Assembly (NCBI RefSeq): GCF_017168335.1
Contig: NZ_JABFAU010000015.1
Coordinates: forward strand, 275,828-339,827
Direction of reading: 5' to 3'
Source: Rhodococcus sp. KRD162
GTDB lineage: Bacteria > Actinomycetota > Actinomycetes > Mycobacteriales > Mycobacteriaceae
Length of the DNA: 64,000 nucleotides
Positions 19,483 through 28,141 of the stretch are shown piece after piece. The stretch's first letter is position 1, and every line of letters begins with the position of its first letter. The translations under genes were made by a program, and so were the position numbers. The notes under the pieces are model-generated. The model was not told where the DNA came from, did not search any database, and saw nothing but the letters and a program-made list of their open reading frames with translations.

Positions 19483-21000
19483 TCAGGACAGCGCGTGTCC
19501 CAGCTCGGCCGCCTGCGCCGTCAGTTGCTCCCCGTCACGCGCCACCACCACACGGTCACAGAACGGCTCGTACTCCTCCATCGAGCACGCTGCTTGCGCC
19601 CAGTAACGGCGAGCCTCGGGGGTGATCCACGCGATCCGATGCACCTTCGACCGAATTTTCTTCAACGCCTCCAGCCCCGGCGGCCGTCCGTTGCATCGAC
19701 CGTCTCCCACGATGATGACCGCAGTACGCTTGTTCAGAACCTCTCCGTGCGAATCGAGCAGATCCGCGAAGGTCCTGCCGTAGTCGCTACTCGCTTCGAG
19801 ATCCAGTCGTGCGTCCGCGAGCACCGCAGCCAGCGCACCGTCTCCGGTACTGCCGAGCAAGGTGGTCGTCACGTCCACCGGTGAATCCACGAAACCCAGC
19901 ACCGTGCAGCGGTTCGCCCGAGCATGCATGGCCTGCGCGAGCCTGAGAGTGAACGCCGTGATCGGCCGGACCGACAGTGAGACGTCGGCGAGAACGAGGA
20001 GCCGGACCTTGTCGGGCACCGGAGTTTTCGTCACCAGGCGGAAAGGTGTTCCATCGGTACGCAGACTGGACCGGACGGTGCGCCGCATGTCGAGCGGGCC
20101 GCGTGCATGTTCGCGCGGTCGAGGCCGAGGAGTGCCCCGCATGTGTTTGAGCACCTCGTGACTCGCGCGCTCGATCTCTGCGTGCCGGCCGATCGTCTGT
20201 GCCGCGCCGTCGACCGGCACCGGCGAGGACATCCTCCCGGTCAGATCCCCCAGCGCTGCCACGAATTCCTCGACGGCATCGGTGATGCGGTCGAGCATGG
20301 CCGCGCTCAGTGGACCCGAATCACCACCGTCGCCGTAGACGCTGCTCGGGTCGTAGGCATCGAACCACGCCAAGATACTCGCCGGGTCTTCCCAGTTCAG
20401 TTGTCCGGCAATCGCTCCGCTGGTGCTCGACGCCAACTCCCCTGCCGCCGTCGATCCGGACCGCTCCAGGTCGACGGTGTAGGTGACCCCGCGACGACCC
20501 ATGTCACCGTCCGTGTCGATCGACAGATCGTGATCCTCGGAGGAAAGACTGATGTCGTCGTCGTCCTTGTGTGGATTGAAGCCCTTGTCTGCTTCCGGGG
20601 TGTCGAGCAGATCCCCGATCTCGACGGCACGCTCGTTGTACTCGGCGTACTTGGCGGCCTCCCGGTCTGCTCCCACATCGAGGTCCGTCGGTAGTCCACC
20701 CGCCACCTGCGCACCCACGGACGAACGATGCTCGTCCGTGGCGCTGTCGATGTGCGCCACGAACATCGACTCGAAGGCCAGATCGAAACCGTGCTGTTCG
20801 TGCTCGTACTTGGCGCAGGTCGCGCGCAGTGCCGCACGCAGGATCGTGAGGTCACGGGCTCCGAGGAGACCGAGGACGCGTCGCACCTCGATGACCTCGG
20901 CCGGCGACGCAGCGACCCCGAAGCGCCTGAGCGTTCGACCGAACACCGCCGCCAGCACATCGAGTACCACCGATGCCGAGAACGTACGGTGCCCGGTCAT
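19483..21000 (-). CDS. VWA-domain protein (CoxE-like), MoxR partner
   Basis: 505 residues from ATG at 21000, which overlaps the MoxR stop (ATGA); the frame is open further upstream but that part is antisense-like MoxR sequence. The middle is acidic and low complexity (HKDDDDISLSSEDHD). The C-terminal von Willebrand A domain has the metal-ion site DVSLS within VRLLVLADVSLSVRP, later TAVIIVGDGRCNGR. MoxR/VWA pairs act as chaperone-like machines that insert metals or mature enzyme complexes. Being third after mno and moxR, it probably matures or remodels the methanol dehydrogenase. That client is inferred. Confidence 0.85.
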   Translation of the reverse strand: MTGHRTFSASVVLDVLAAVFGRTLRRFGVAASPAEVIEVRRVLGLLGARDLTILRAALRATCAKYEHEQHGFDLAFESMFVAHIDSATDEHRSSVGAQVAGGLPTDLDVGADREAAKYAEYNERAVEIGDLLDTPEADKGFNPHKDDDDISLSSEDHDLSIDTDGDMGRRGVTYTVDLERSGSTAAGELASSTSGAIAGQLNWEDPASILAWFDAYDPSSVYGDGGDSGPLSAAMLDRITDAVEEFVAALGDLTGRMSSPVPVDGAAQTIGRHAEIERASHEVLKHMRGTPRPRPREHARGPLDMRRTVRSSLRTDGTPFRLVTKTPVPDKVRLLVLADVSLSVRPITAFTLRLAQAMHARANRCTVLGFVDSPVDVTTTLLGSTGDGALAAVLADARLDLEASSDYGRTFADLLDSHGEVLNKRTAVIIVGDGRCNGRPPGLEALKKIRSKVHRIAWITPEARRYWAQAACSMEEYEPFCDRVVVARDGEQLTAQAAELGHALS

Positions 21001-22034
21001 CGTCGTATTCCGATGCCGCCCTTGTCGCGTCCACCGTGTCCTCGGAAGGCCGTCGCGGTCGTATTGACGACCGTTCCCAGTGATGTTGCCACCGAGGATG
21101 TCTCGGCCACCGGTCCGGCAAGTGCGATCTTCATGTCCGAGGAGTATTTGACCAGCGCGGCCAGCAGATATTTTCGGGTCTCGTCGGTATGGCCGAGAAC
21201 CGAAGCGATACGAGCCGCATCGATCACCTCCGAGATCGAGGGGCTCTTGCGTAGCGGGAGCTCGCGCAATTGTGTTGCCAGATCTACGATCTCGGCCACC
21301 ATCTGTGTAGGCACCTCGGGAGCGCGAGCGGTGACGATCTCGCGTTCGCGCGCCGCCGTCGGGTAGTCGAGATGAAAGTGCAGGCAACGCCGCTTGAGGG
21401 CCGAGGACAACTCACGAGTGTCGTTGGAGGTCAGTATCACCCATGGGTCGCTGCGGGCAGTGAACGTGCCGACCTCGGGGATGGTGACCTGCTTCTCGGC
21501 GAGCACCTCGAGGAGCAGTGCCTCCATCGACTCCTCGGTTCGGTCCACCTCGTCCACGAGCAGTACCACCGGCTCCTCGGACAACACCGATTCCAGCAGG
21601 GGACGTACCGACAGGAAGGCTTCGGAGTACAAGCCGAAGTCACGAGCGGCGAGCATGCTCGAGGCGTCGTCGATGTCGGTGACGTCCTTGGTCAGCGCGC
21701 CGATGTGTTCGCGAAGCATCTGCACATGCAGAAGTTGCTTGGCGTAGTCCCACTCGTACAGGGCTCGGTTGTCGTCCAGGCCCTCGTAACACTGCAGGCG
21801 GACCAGTTTGCGACCGCTCGCCGCGGCGAGCGCCTTGGCCAGTTCGGTCTTTCCCACGCCGGCTGGGCCTTCGAGCAGCAGTGGCCGGTCCAGCGCTGTC
21901 GCCAGGTGCACCACGGTGGCGAGGTCGTCGTCGGCGATGTAGTCCTGCTCTCCGAGCGCGCGCTGCAGGTCTGCGGCATCGGTGAATCGAACGGTTCCGG
22001 TGTCGTGACTGCGCACTGTCGACAGCGAGGTCAT
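20997..22034 (-). CDS. MoxR-family AAA+ ATPase
   Basis: 345 residues from ATG at 22034, with AAAGGAAG upstream. Walker A is LEGPAGVGKTELAKALAAA, Walker B VVLLVDEVDRTEE, sensor 1 WVILTSNDTRELS, and the arginine-rich LKRRCLHFHLDYP segment follows, all standard for the MoxR/CbbQ-like branch. It overlaps the VWA gene by four bases and lies 74 bases downstream of mno, with a large perfect hairpin in between. It likely works with the VWA protein in maturation of the alcohol-oxidising enzyme; similar mno-moxR-VWA arrangements are known in other actinobacteria that oxidise methanol or ethanol with mycofactocin. Confidence 0.92.
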   Translation of the reverse strand: MTSLSTVRSHDTGTVRFTDAADLQRALGEQDYIADDDLATVVHLATALDRPLLLEGPAGVGKTELAKALAAASGRKLVRLQCYEGLDDNRALYEWDYAKQLLHVQMLREHIGALTKDVTDIDDASSMLAARDFGLYSEAFLSVRPLLESVLSEEPVVLLVDEVDRTEESMEALLLEVLAEKQVTIPEVGTFTARSDPWVILTSNDTRELSSALKRRCLHFHLDYPTAAREREIVTARAPEVPTQMVAEIVDLATQLRELPLRKSPSISEVIDAARIASVLGHTDETRKYLLAALVKYSSDMKIALAGPVAETSSVATSLGTVVNTTATAFRGHGGRDKGGIGIRR

Positions 22035-22052
22035 GTGCTTCCTTTCAGACGG

Positions 22053-22102
22053 CGCAGTGGTGCGGTTATGTGCCGTCTGGGGCACATAACCGCACCACTG
22101 CG
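22053..22102 (-). terminator. 22-bp perfect hairpin between mno and moxR
   Basis: Arms 22053-22074 and 22081-22102 are exact reverse complements with a six-base loop. It begins six bases after the mno stop codon and ends 18 bases before the moxR start. There is no U-rich tail on the minus-strand transcript, so it may stabilise the mno message or reduce read-through instead of ending transcription fully. A second, shorter pairing is possible: CAGACGGC (22046-22053) with GCCGTCTG (22072-22079), which is mutually exclusive with the long stem and abuts the moxR ribosome binding site. Confidence 0.75.
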
Positions 22103-22107
22103 AAGCA

Positions 22108-23379
22108 TCAGTACGACTCGTTGATCGCGTGCGAGACGACCGGGATCATCGACTCGACGGTGACCTGGCGCGGGTTGCCCGGGGTGCACCAATCTTCCTG
22201 AATGTGCTCGGAGATCTTCAGAACCGACTTCTCGTCGCCCTTGATCACGTCACCCTTGCCTGCGTACTTGCCGGTGTTCATCCGGTTCTTGTCGTACGTC
22301 GCAGACCGAATCGAACCGAAGTTGTCGGGAATACCGACGTCCTTCGCCAGTCTGATCGCGGCTTCCACGGCGGCGTCGGCGGCCTGAACGGTGGTCATGT
22401 TCTTGGTGTCGACACCCATGGCCACCGCGATCTCTGCGTAGCGCTCGTACCGTGAGGGCAGGTTGTACTCCCACACCCGCGGGAGGGCGATGGCGTTGTT
22501 CAGACCGTGAGCGCTGTCGTAGAACGCACTGATCGCGTGCGAGATCGAGTGAATCACACCGAGTCCGCCGGAGTTGAACGCCTGCGTGGCGATGTACTGG
22601 GCGTTCATCATGCCCTCGCGTGCCTTCAGATTGCCGGGGTCGTACACGGCCTCGCGAAGGTGCTTGGACACCAACCCGATCGAGTAGATCGCGTTGCCGA
22701 GCGAGGGCGCGAAGTCCAGACGCGAGACGTACGGCTCTGCACCGTGCGCCAGGACGTCGAACCCGCAGAACGCGGTCCACTGCTGCGGGCACGTGTAGTA
22801 GAGCAGCGGATCATCCAGTGCCAGAGTGGGTGTGGATGCCTCGTCGAAGGCCAGCCACTTGTGCGGCTTCTCCATGTCCGAGGTGTCGGTGATGACGTAC
22901 GCCCAGGAGGTCTCCGAACCCGTTCCGGCGGTGGTCGATACGGCGATGTGCGGTGGGTTCTGCTTGTTCGTGGACTTGGAGAATCCCTCGAACTCGTTGA
23001 TGTTGCGACCGTCGTGCGCGACGACGATACGAATGCCCTTGGCGGCGTCGTGGCTCGAGCCACCACCGACGGAGATGACGCTGTCGCACTTCTCCTTCTG
23101 GTAGAGGGCGGCACCGTCCATGACGTTGTAGTCCTTGGGGTTGGACTCGACCTTGTCGTAGAGAACCACCTCGACGCCCTGGTACTCGATCTTGCCGATG
23201 AGTTCCTCGATGATTCCGGACCCACGCAGACCGGTCGTGACCAGCAGCGAGCGCTTGAATCCGAGTTCCTTGGCCTCGACACCGATCATGTCGTGGGCTC
23301 CGACTCCCAGCTTGGCGCGCGGCAGCGGGTGAAACTCCTTGATGGGGAATTCCCAGATCTGATTGAGCTCGATAACCAT
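22108..23379 (-). CDS. mno: NDMA-dependent methanol/alcohol dehydrogenase (mycofactocin-dependent)
   Basis: 423 residues from ATG at 23379, with AGGAGA 7 bases upstream. It is a group III (iron-type fold) alcohol dehydrogenase: ISVGGGSSHDAAKGIRIV, VSTTAGTGSETSWAYVITDT, FCGFDVLAHGAEPYVSR, GGLGVIHSISHAISAFYDSAHGLNNAIALPRV with metal-ligand His residues. The start MVIELNQIWEFPIKEFHPLPRAKLG is typical of the Rhodococcus/Amycolatopsis nitrosodimethylaniline-dependent oxidoreductases (MNO/MDO, ThcE). These hold a tightly bound nicotinamide cofactor and need an external carrier, now understood as mycofactocin. The following moxR and VWA genes and the mftEFG set nearby support this. The natural alcohol may be methanol, ethanol or a longer one. 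Confidence 0.94.
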   Translation of the reverse strand: MVIELNQIWEFPIKEFHPLPRAKLGVGAHDMIGVEAKELGFKRSLLVTTGLRGSGIIEELIGKIEYQGVEVVLYDKVESNPKDYNVMDGAALYQKEKCDSVISVGGGSSHDAAKGIRIVVAHDGRNINEFEGFSKSTNKQNPPHIAVSTTAGTGSETSWAYVITDTSDMEKPHKWLAFDEASTPTLALDDPLLYYTCPQQWTAFCGFDVLAHGAEPYVSRLDFAPSLGNAIYSIGLVSKHLREAVYDPGNLKAREGMMNAQYIATQAFNSGGLGVIHSISHAISAFYDSAHGLNNAIALPRVWEYNLPSRYERYAEIAVAMGVDTKNMTTVQAADAAVEAAIRLAKDVGIPDNFGSIRSATYDKNRMNTGKYAGKGDVIKGDEKSVLKISEHIQEDWCTPGNPRQVTVESMIPVVSHAINESY

Positions 23380-23514
23380 CGGTGTCTCCTCGGTGAGTGT
23401 GAGTGACAAGACGCCTTCTTCTGTGATCGGCGTCTCACTGAGGAACACACTCCACTGCCGTGCACCGCGTTGGGAACACCTCGAGAGGCGAACCCTGCCA
23501 ACGACCCGACCGAA

Positions 23515-23530
23515 CTACCCGATCGGGCAG
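23515..23530. promoter_or_regulatory. Palindrome upstream of mno matching the ercA site
   Basis: CTACCCGATCGGGCAG, symmetric except at one pair, lies 135 bases upstream of the mno start. It matches the core of the perfect palindrome at 19447-19466 (CCCGATCGGGCAG in common). Only these two sites were noticed in the window, each before an alcohol-dehydrogenase-type gene. A common operator is the simplest reading. Confidence 0.55.
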
Positions 23531-23578
23531 TGCAGGGCGCTCATCCTCGGCAGAGGTAGCTCGACCGAGATACCCCCA

Positions 23579-24811
23579 CTAGCGATCTCGCCGCTGCGCG
23601 AGCGAGAATCCCACCACCGATATCAGTGCGAGCGCGATGACGAATGCCCCGTACACCAGCACCGTCGTGCTCAGTCCGAGGCGGTGCACCGAGAGCCCGG
23701 CAACCACTGCCGGCACGCTGAATGCGAGATAGCTGATGACGAACGTCGTGGCGAACACCCCGCCTCGCTCGGCGGCGGGAACCATCGCACCGAGGGTCCG
23801 CATGGCGCCGAGAAACGTTGCTCCCCAACCCGAGCCGGCTATCACGGCACCGACGAAATACAGCACGATCGAATCGATCTGCACCGACACCAACGTCAGT
23901 GCGACCCCTGCCGCCAACACCGTCGCACCGCTCATCATCACCGTTCGCGGAAATCCGTTGCGCACTGCGGCCGCAGCGACAGCACCCGAAGCGAACAGCG
24001 CGAATATCTCCAACCCACCGACGATGTGGTTGTCGATTCCGAACACGGTTCCGATGATCGAAGGACCGAGTGAGAGGTGAAAGCCGCCGAGCGACCAGGT
24101 GGCGAACAACGCGGGTGCGATCAGAAAGAACGGTGCCCGCACGGACTTCGGGATCGACGCTCGCGGCAGCAGCGTCGAGGCGAGGTGCCGACGAGAATCG
24201 AAGCCCCGCAGCGCCGAGGTCTCGGGAACGAACAGCAGTGCAATGGCAAGGATTGCCGCAGCGGCGATCAGCAGCGCGAACACGAGAATCTCGGGCGCAG
24301 GCGCCAACTGCACCAACAATCCGGCGCCGAGAGCCCCGCCCGCCAACCCGAGGGACGGCGCGATGCTGTTGAGCAACGGCCCCGTCGACACATCGGGCTG
24401 CAGATCGATGATCGCCGCACTCATCGCACCCGTAGCCGCACCTGCAGCTATTCCCTGCACGACTCGCGCCGCGATCAGCACTGGCACGCTGTCGGCAACG
24501 ATGAACAACACCAGGCCGACGATCAGAAGCAGCAGTGACGCGATCAGAATCGGCCTACGCCCGATGTGATCGGACAAACTACCGACGGTCAGCAGAGTCG
24601 ACAGCAACGCGAGTGCGTACACAGCGAAGATGGTCGTCAGTGTGATCGCGCTGAATCCCCAGGACTGCTGGTACACCGGATACAACGGGGACGGGGCGGC
24701 CGAGGACGCCATGAGAACGACGAACGACACGCCGACCACCCAGAACGCGTACCGATGCGGCATGCGCACCGAACTCCGACGGGCTGTACTTCGCTCTGCG
24801 ACGCCGACCAT
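23579..24811 (-). CDS. MFS transporter, probable drug or small-molecule exporter
   Basis: 410 residues from ATG at 24811, preceded by GGAGGG at a spacing of 7. Twelve hydrophobic helices are visible. The conserved MFS loop between helices 2 and 3 is seen as GSLSDHIGRRPILIA, and the helix 5 drug-antiporter-like region as SLGLAGGALGAGLLVQ. The substrate cannot be told. It lies about 200 bases upstream of mno on the same strand and downstream of a murI-like gene; neither link suggests a function. Confidence 0.87.
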   Translation of the reverse strand: MVGVAERSTARRSSVRMPHRYAFWVVGVSFVVLMASSAAPSPLYPVYQQSWGFSAITLTTIFAVYALALLSTLLTVGSLSDHIGRRPILIASLLLLIVGLVLFIVADSVPVLIAARVVQGIAAGAATGAMSAAIIDLQPDVSTGPLLNSIAPSLGLAGGALGAGLLVQLAPAPEILVFALLIAAAAILAIALLFVPETSALRGFDSRRHLASTLLPRASIPKSVRAPFFLIAPALFATWSLGGFHLSLGPSIIGTVFGIDNHIVGGLEIFALFASGAVAAAAVRNGFPRTVMMSGATVLAAGVALTLVSVQIDSIVLYFVGAVIAGSGWGATFLGAMRTLGAMVPAAERGGVFATTFVISYLAFSVPAVVAGLSVHRLGLSTTVLVYGAFVIALALISVVGFSLAQRRDR

Positions 24812-24884
24812 GTGTTTCCCTCCACCGCTGACCGTTAGCTCCGTGAAGGACAACGCGTGGGAGCGTCATACATTCCCGGCGGAA

Positions 24885-25661
24885 TCAGTGGTGTTCGGCC
24901 GATACTCCGCCGAGCAGCACCTGCCCCTGTCGGTAGCGCTGCGCACTCGCAGGCATGCCGCCCTCGGTTCCGCTCAGCCATACCGATACCCGGCCGGTCC
25001 CGGAACGGCCCGAGGCGATCTCGTCCACGCGTCGGACAGTCTGATGTGCCACCGCCTCGGCACTGTCGAACATCGTCACCCCGACGGGCAACTGCGCGAC
25101 GATCTCGTCGAGCACCAGAGGGTAGTGGGTGCACCCCAGCACGATCGACTCGACGTCGTCGGGAGTAGCTGCGACGGCAGCGGCGATGGCAGTGCGGATT
25201 CCATCGGCGTCTCCGCGGTCGATCGAATCCGCGAGACCATGGCACGCCACGCTCGTCACCGTCCGATGGGAGGCGAACTGCTCGATCAAGCGCGCCTGGT
25301 ATGCACTCGCCGTCGTTGCTGCCGTCGCCCAGATCGCTATCCGATCGCTCACCGCTGCAGCGGGTTTGATCGCCGGAACGGTCCCCACCACCGGCACCGA
25401 CTCGCCGAGCGCGGCCCGGACGTGACTCAGCGCCGTCACACTGGCGGTGTTGCACGGCAACACGACCGCCTCGGCACCGAGTTCGACGGCGTGCTGCGCC
25501 GTGCCGACCACCCGGTCGATCACCCACCGATCCGGCTTCGGTCCCCACGGGGCGTTGTCGGGGTCCATCATCAGCACCAGATCGAGCTCGGGACGCATCT
25601 GCCGCAACCGCGAGGCCGTCGGAACCAAGCCGAGGCCCGAGTCGATCAGTGCGACGATCAT
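24885..25661 (-). CDS. Glutamate racemase family protein (MurI-like)
   Basis: 258 residues from ATG at 25661, overlapping the metB stop (ATGA). Both catalytic cysteines of MurI are present in VVLPCNTASVTAL and VLGCTHYPLVL. MurI makes D-glutamate for peptidoglycan, but the N terminus here reads VALIDSGLGLVPTASRL instead of the usual GVFDSGxGGLTV, and the segment MMDPDNAPWGPKPDRWV differs from the standard DTAxxPYG motif. It may therefore be a second, specialised racemase rather than the essential one. Coupling to a transsulfuration gene is unusual and suggests a role in amino-acid metabolism. Confidence 0.78.
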   Translation of the reverse strand: MIVALIDSGLGLVPTASRLRQMRPELDLVLMMDPDNAPWGPKPDRWVIDRVVGTAQHAVELGAEAVVLPCNTASVTALSHVRAALGESVPVVGTVPAIKPAAAVSDRIAIWATAATTASAYQARLIEQFASHRTVTSVACHGLADSIDRGDADGIRTAIAAAVAATPDDVESIVLGCTHYPLVLDEIVAQLPVGVTMFDSAEAVAHQTVRRVDEIASGRSGTGRVSVWLSGTEGGMPASAQRYRQGQVLLGGVSAEHH

Positions 25662-26830
25662 GCCAGTGCTTGCTCGACGTCACCCACCAGATCGGCACCG
25701 TCCTCGATGCCGACCGACAGTCGCACCAGGTCGTCGGGAACCTCGAGCAACGAACCGGCCGTCGAGGCGTGAGTCATCGCACCGGGATGTTCGATGAGCG
25801 ACTCGACGCCACCCAAAGACTCTGCGAGAGTGAATATTTCGGTTTTCGCGCAGAAGTCCAAGGCGGCCTGCTTTCCGCCGGCCAGTCGTACCGAGACCAT
25901 GCCGCCGAAGCGTCGCATCTGCTTCGCGGCGACAGCGTGAGACGGGTGCGATTCGAGTCCGGGGTAGATGACCTGCGAAATGGCCGGATGGCCGTCGAGG
26001 AATTCGACGATCTTCTCGGCGTTGTCGCTGTGCCGCTCCATCCGCAACGCGAGAGTCTTGATGCCGCGCAAGGTCAGGAACGCATCGAACGGTCCGGGAA
26101 CTCCGCCCGCGCCGTTCTGCAGGAACGCGAACGCAGTGTCCAGTTCTTCGCTGTCGGTCACCAATGCGCCGCCGACGACATCGGAGTGCCCGCCGATGTA
26201 CTTGGTGGTCGAGTGCAGCACCACATCGGCCCCGAGACTCAGGGGCTGCTGCAGATAGGGAGATGCAAACGTGTTGTCGACGACGAGCTTGGCCCCACCC
26301 TCGTGGGCGACGCCCGAGAGCGCCTCGATGTCACCGACGTTGAGCAGCGGGTTGGTGGGCGTCTCGACCCAGACGAGCTTGGTGTTGGGGCGCATGGCGG
26401 CGCGCACCTCGTCGACATCGGACACTGCGGCAACGGAGTACTCGATGCCCCACTGAGTGAAGACCTTGTCGATCAACCGGTACGTGCCGCCGTACGCATC
26501 GTTGGGAATGACGAGGTGATCACCGGGACGCAGCGCAGAACGCAACAGGCAGTCGGTGGCCGCCATGCCGGAGGAGAACGCGCGGCCATAGGTACCGGAC
26601 TCGATGGCTGCAAGATTGGCCTCGAGCGGCCGCCGCGTCGGGTTGCCGGTGCGCGCGTACTCGAAACCGCTGCGCATGCCGCCGACGCCGTCCTGAGCAA
26701 AGGTGGAGCTGGCGTAGATCGGCACGTTCACCGCACCGGTCAGCGGATCCGGCTCGTAACCGGCGTGTACCGCCTTGGTCGAAAATCCTTGCCACAGGTC
26801 GCTGTCTGCCTTGCTGCGCTGCTCACTCAT
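25658..26830 (-). CDS. metB: Cystathionine gamma-synthase / gamma-lyase
   Basis: 390 residues from ATG at 26830; an in-frame GTG at 26839 is an alternative because the GGAGGG motif nearly touches the ATG. The PLP-dependent Cys/Met metabolism fold is clear: YARTGNPTRRPLEANLAAIE, SSGMAATDCLL, VWVETPTNPLLNVGDI, and the PLP-lysine site LHSTTKYIGGHSDVVGG, with SLGGVESLIEHPGAMTH near the end. It joins O-acyl-homoserine with cysteine or cleaves cystathionine. Together with the cystathionine beta-synthase gene 1.3 kb away it forms the transsulfuration pair usual in actinobacteria. The two genes are on the same strand but separated by gcdH on the other. Confidence 0.93.
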   Translation of the reverse strand: MSEQRSKADSDLWQGFSTKAVHAGYEPDPLTGAVNVPIYASSTFAQDGVGGMRSGFEYARTGNPTRRPLEANLAAIESGTYGRAFSSGMAATDCLLRSALRPGDHLVIPNDAYGGTYRLIDKVFTQWGIEYSVAAVSDVDEVRAAMRPNTKLVWVETPTNPLLNVGDIEALSGVAHEGGAKLVVDNTFASPYLQQPLSLGADVVLHSTTKYIGGHSDVVGGALVTDSEELDTAFAFLQNGAGGVPGPFDAFLTLRGIKTLALRMERHSDNAEKIVEFLDGHPAISQVIYPGLESHPSHAVAAKQMRRFGGMVSVRLAGGKQAALDFCAKTEIFTLAESLGGVESLIEHPGAMTHASTAGSLLEVPDDLVRLSVGIEDGADLVGDVEQALA

Positions 26831-26911
26831 GCCCTCCACACTAATCGGCCTGCGCCACCCGGCAGAGCCGTGGGTAACCTGCGAAGACCACCCCCAGCGG
26901 AAAGAGGCACC

Positions 26912-28084
26912 GTGGCCAACTCCCAGAGCGTCGACGAACTGTTCGCGATCGATTCACTCCTCGACGACGAGGAACGACAGATCAGGGACACCGTCCGAAA
27001 GTTCGGAAACGAGCGTATCCGTCCGCACATCGCCGACTGGTTCGACGAAGGCACCGTTCCGGCGCGCGAAATGGCCAAGGAGCTGGGCTCCCTGGGACTG
27101 CTGGGCATGCACCTCGAGGGCTACGGCTGCGCCGGCACCTCCGCGACGGCATACGGCCTGGCCTGCCTCGAACTCGAAGCCATCGATTCCGGTATCCGGT
27201 CCCTGGTCTCGGTACAGGGCTCGCTGGCCATGTTCGCCATCTGGAAGTACGGCTCGGAGGAGCAGAAGCAGCAGTGGCTCCCCGGGATGGCCGAGGGCTC
27301 GCTGATCGGATGCTTCGGGCTCACCGAGGCCGACTACGGGTCGAACCCAGGCGGCATGCTCACCCGCGCCAAGCGCGACGGCGACGACTGGATCCTCAAC
27401 GGCAGCAAGATGTGGATCACCAATGGTCCGGTCGCCGACGTCGCCGTCGTCTGGGCTCAGACCGACGACAAGATCCGCGGCTTCGTCGTACCGACCGACA
27501 CCCCCGGATTCACCGCCAACACGGTGAAGAAGAAGCTCTCGCTTCGTGCCTCGATCACCGGCGAGTTGGTCTTCGACGACGTCCGACTGCCGGCCGATGC
27601 GATGCTGCCCGAGGCCCGCGGCCTGAGTGGTCCATTGAGCTGCCTCAACGAGGCTCGCTTCGGCATCGTCTTCGGCGCGATGGGTGCTGCGCGGGACTGC
27701 ATCGAATCGGCCATCGAGTACTCGAAGACCCGCGCGGTCTTCGACAAGCCCCTCGCCGGGTATCAGCTCACGCAGGCCAAGCTCGCGAACATGGCGCTCG
27801 AACTCGGCAAGGGCCAGCTGCTCGCGCTGCATCTGGGCCGACTCAAGGACAAGGGCGAACTACCAGGAGAACGGGTGTCGCTGGGCAAGCTGAACAACGT
27901 GCGCGAGGCCATCAAGATCGCTCGTGAATGCCGAACAATATTGGCCGCCAACGGAATCACCCTGGAATACCCGGTGCTCCGGCATGCCAACAACCTCGAG
28001 TCGGTCCTCACCTACGAGGGTACGTCCGAGGTCCATCAGCTGGTGATCGGACAGGCGCTGACGGGCTCGAGCGCCGTCCGGTAA
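26912..28084 (+). CDS. gcdH: Glutaryl-CoA dehydrogenase-type acyl-CoA dehydrogenase
   Basis: 390 residues with GTG at 26912 and AAAGAGG 5-6 bases upstream; the frame is open far upstream but only antisense to metB. Features: CFGLTEADYGSNPGGMLTRAK (FAD/substrate), WILNGSKMWITNGPVADVAVVWAQ, and the catalytic Glu in LTYEGTSEVHQLVIGQALTG. This end, and the LSCLNEARFGIVFGAMGAARDC segment, match glutaryl-CoA dehydrogenase, which converts glutaryl-CoA to crotonyl-CoA in lysine and tryptophan breakdown. It stands alone, facing the cbs gene, with a hairpin terminator between. A general short-chain acyl-CoA dehydrogenase is the alternative. Confidence 0.85.
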   Translation: MANSQSVDELFAIDSLLDDEERQIRDTVRKFGNERIRPHIADWFDEGTVPAREMAKELGSLGLLGMHLEGYGCAGTSATAYGLACLELEAIDSGIRSLVSVQGSLAMFAIWKYGSEEQKQQWLPGMAEGSLIGCFGLTEADYGSNPGGMLTRAKRDGDDWILNGSKMWITNGPVADVAVVWAQTDDKIRGFVVPTDTPGFTANTVKKKLSLRASITGELVFDDVRLPADAMLPEARGLSGPLSCLNEARFGIVFGAMGAARDCIESAIEYSKTRAVFDKPLAGYQLTQAKLANMALELGKGQLLALHLGRLKDKGELPGERVSLGKLNNVREAIKIARECRTILAANGITLEYPVLRHANNLESVLTYEGTSEVHQLVIGQALTGSSAVR

Positions 28085-28093
28085 CGCTTCCGA

Positions 28094-28137
28094 TCGTGCG
28101 CCTTTTGCGTACCCCCAGGTACGCAAAAGGCGCACGA
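28094..28137. terminator. Bidirectional hairpin between gcdH and cbs
   Basis: Arms 28094-28112 and 28119-28137 form a perfect 19-bp stem with a six-base loop. It lies between two convergent genes whose stops are at 28084 and 28142, so it can end both transcripts. The stem contains an AAAA/TTTT run rather than a separate U-tail. Confidence 0.8.
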
Positions 28138-28141
28138 CGGT

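Noticed and set aside
20997..22034. MoxR/VWA pair as a phage-defence or phage module
   Set aside because: The tight operon with mno and the known pairing of such genes with alcohol dehydrogenase explain it better.
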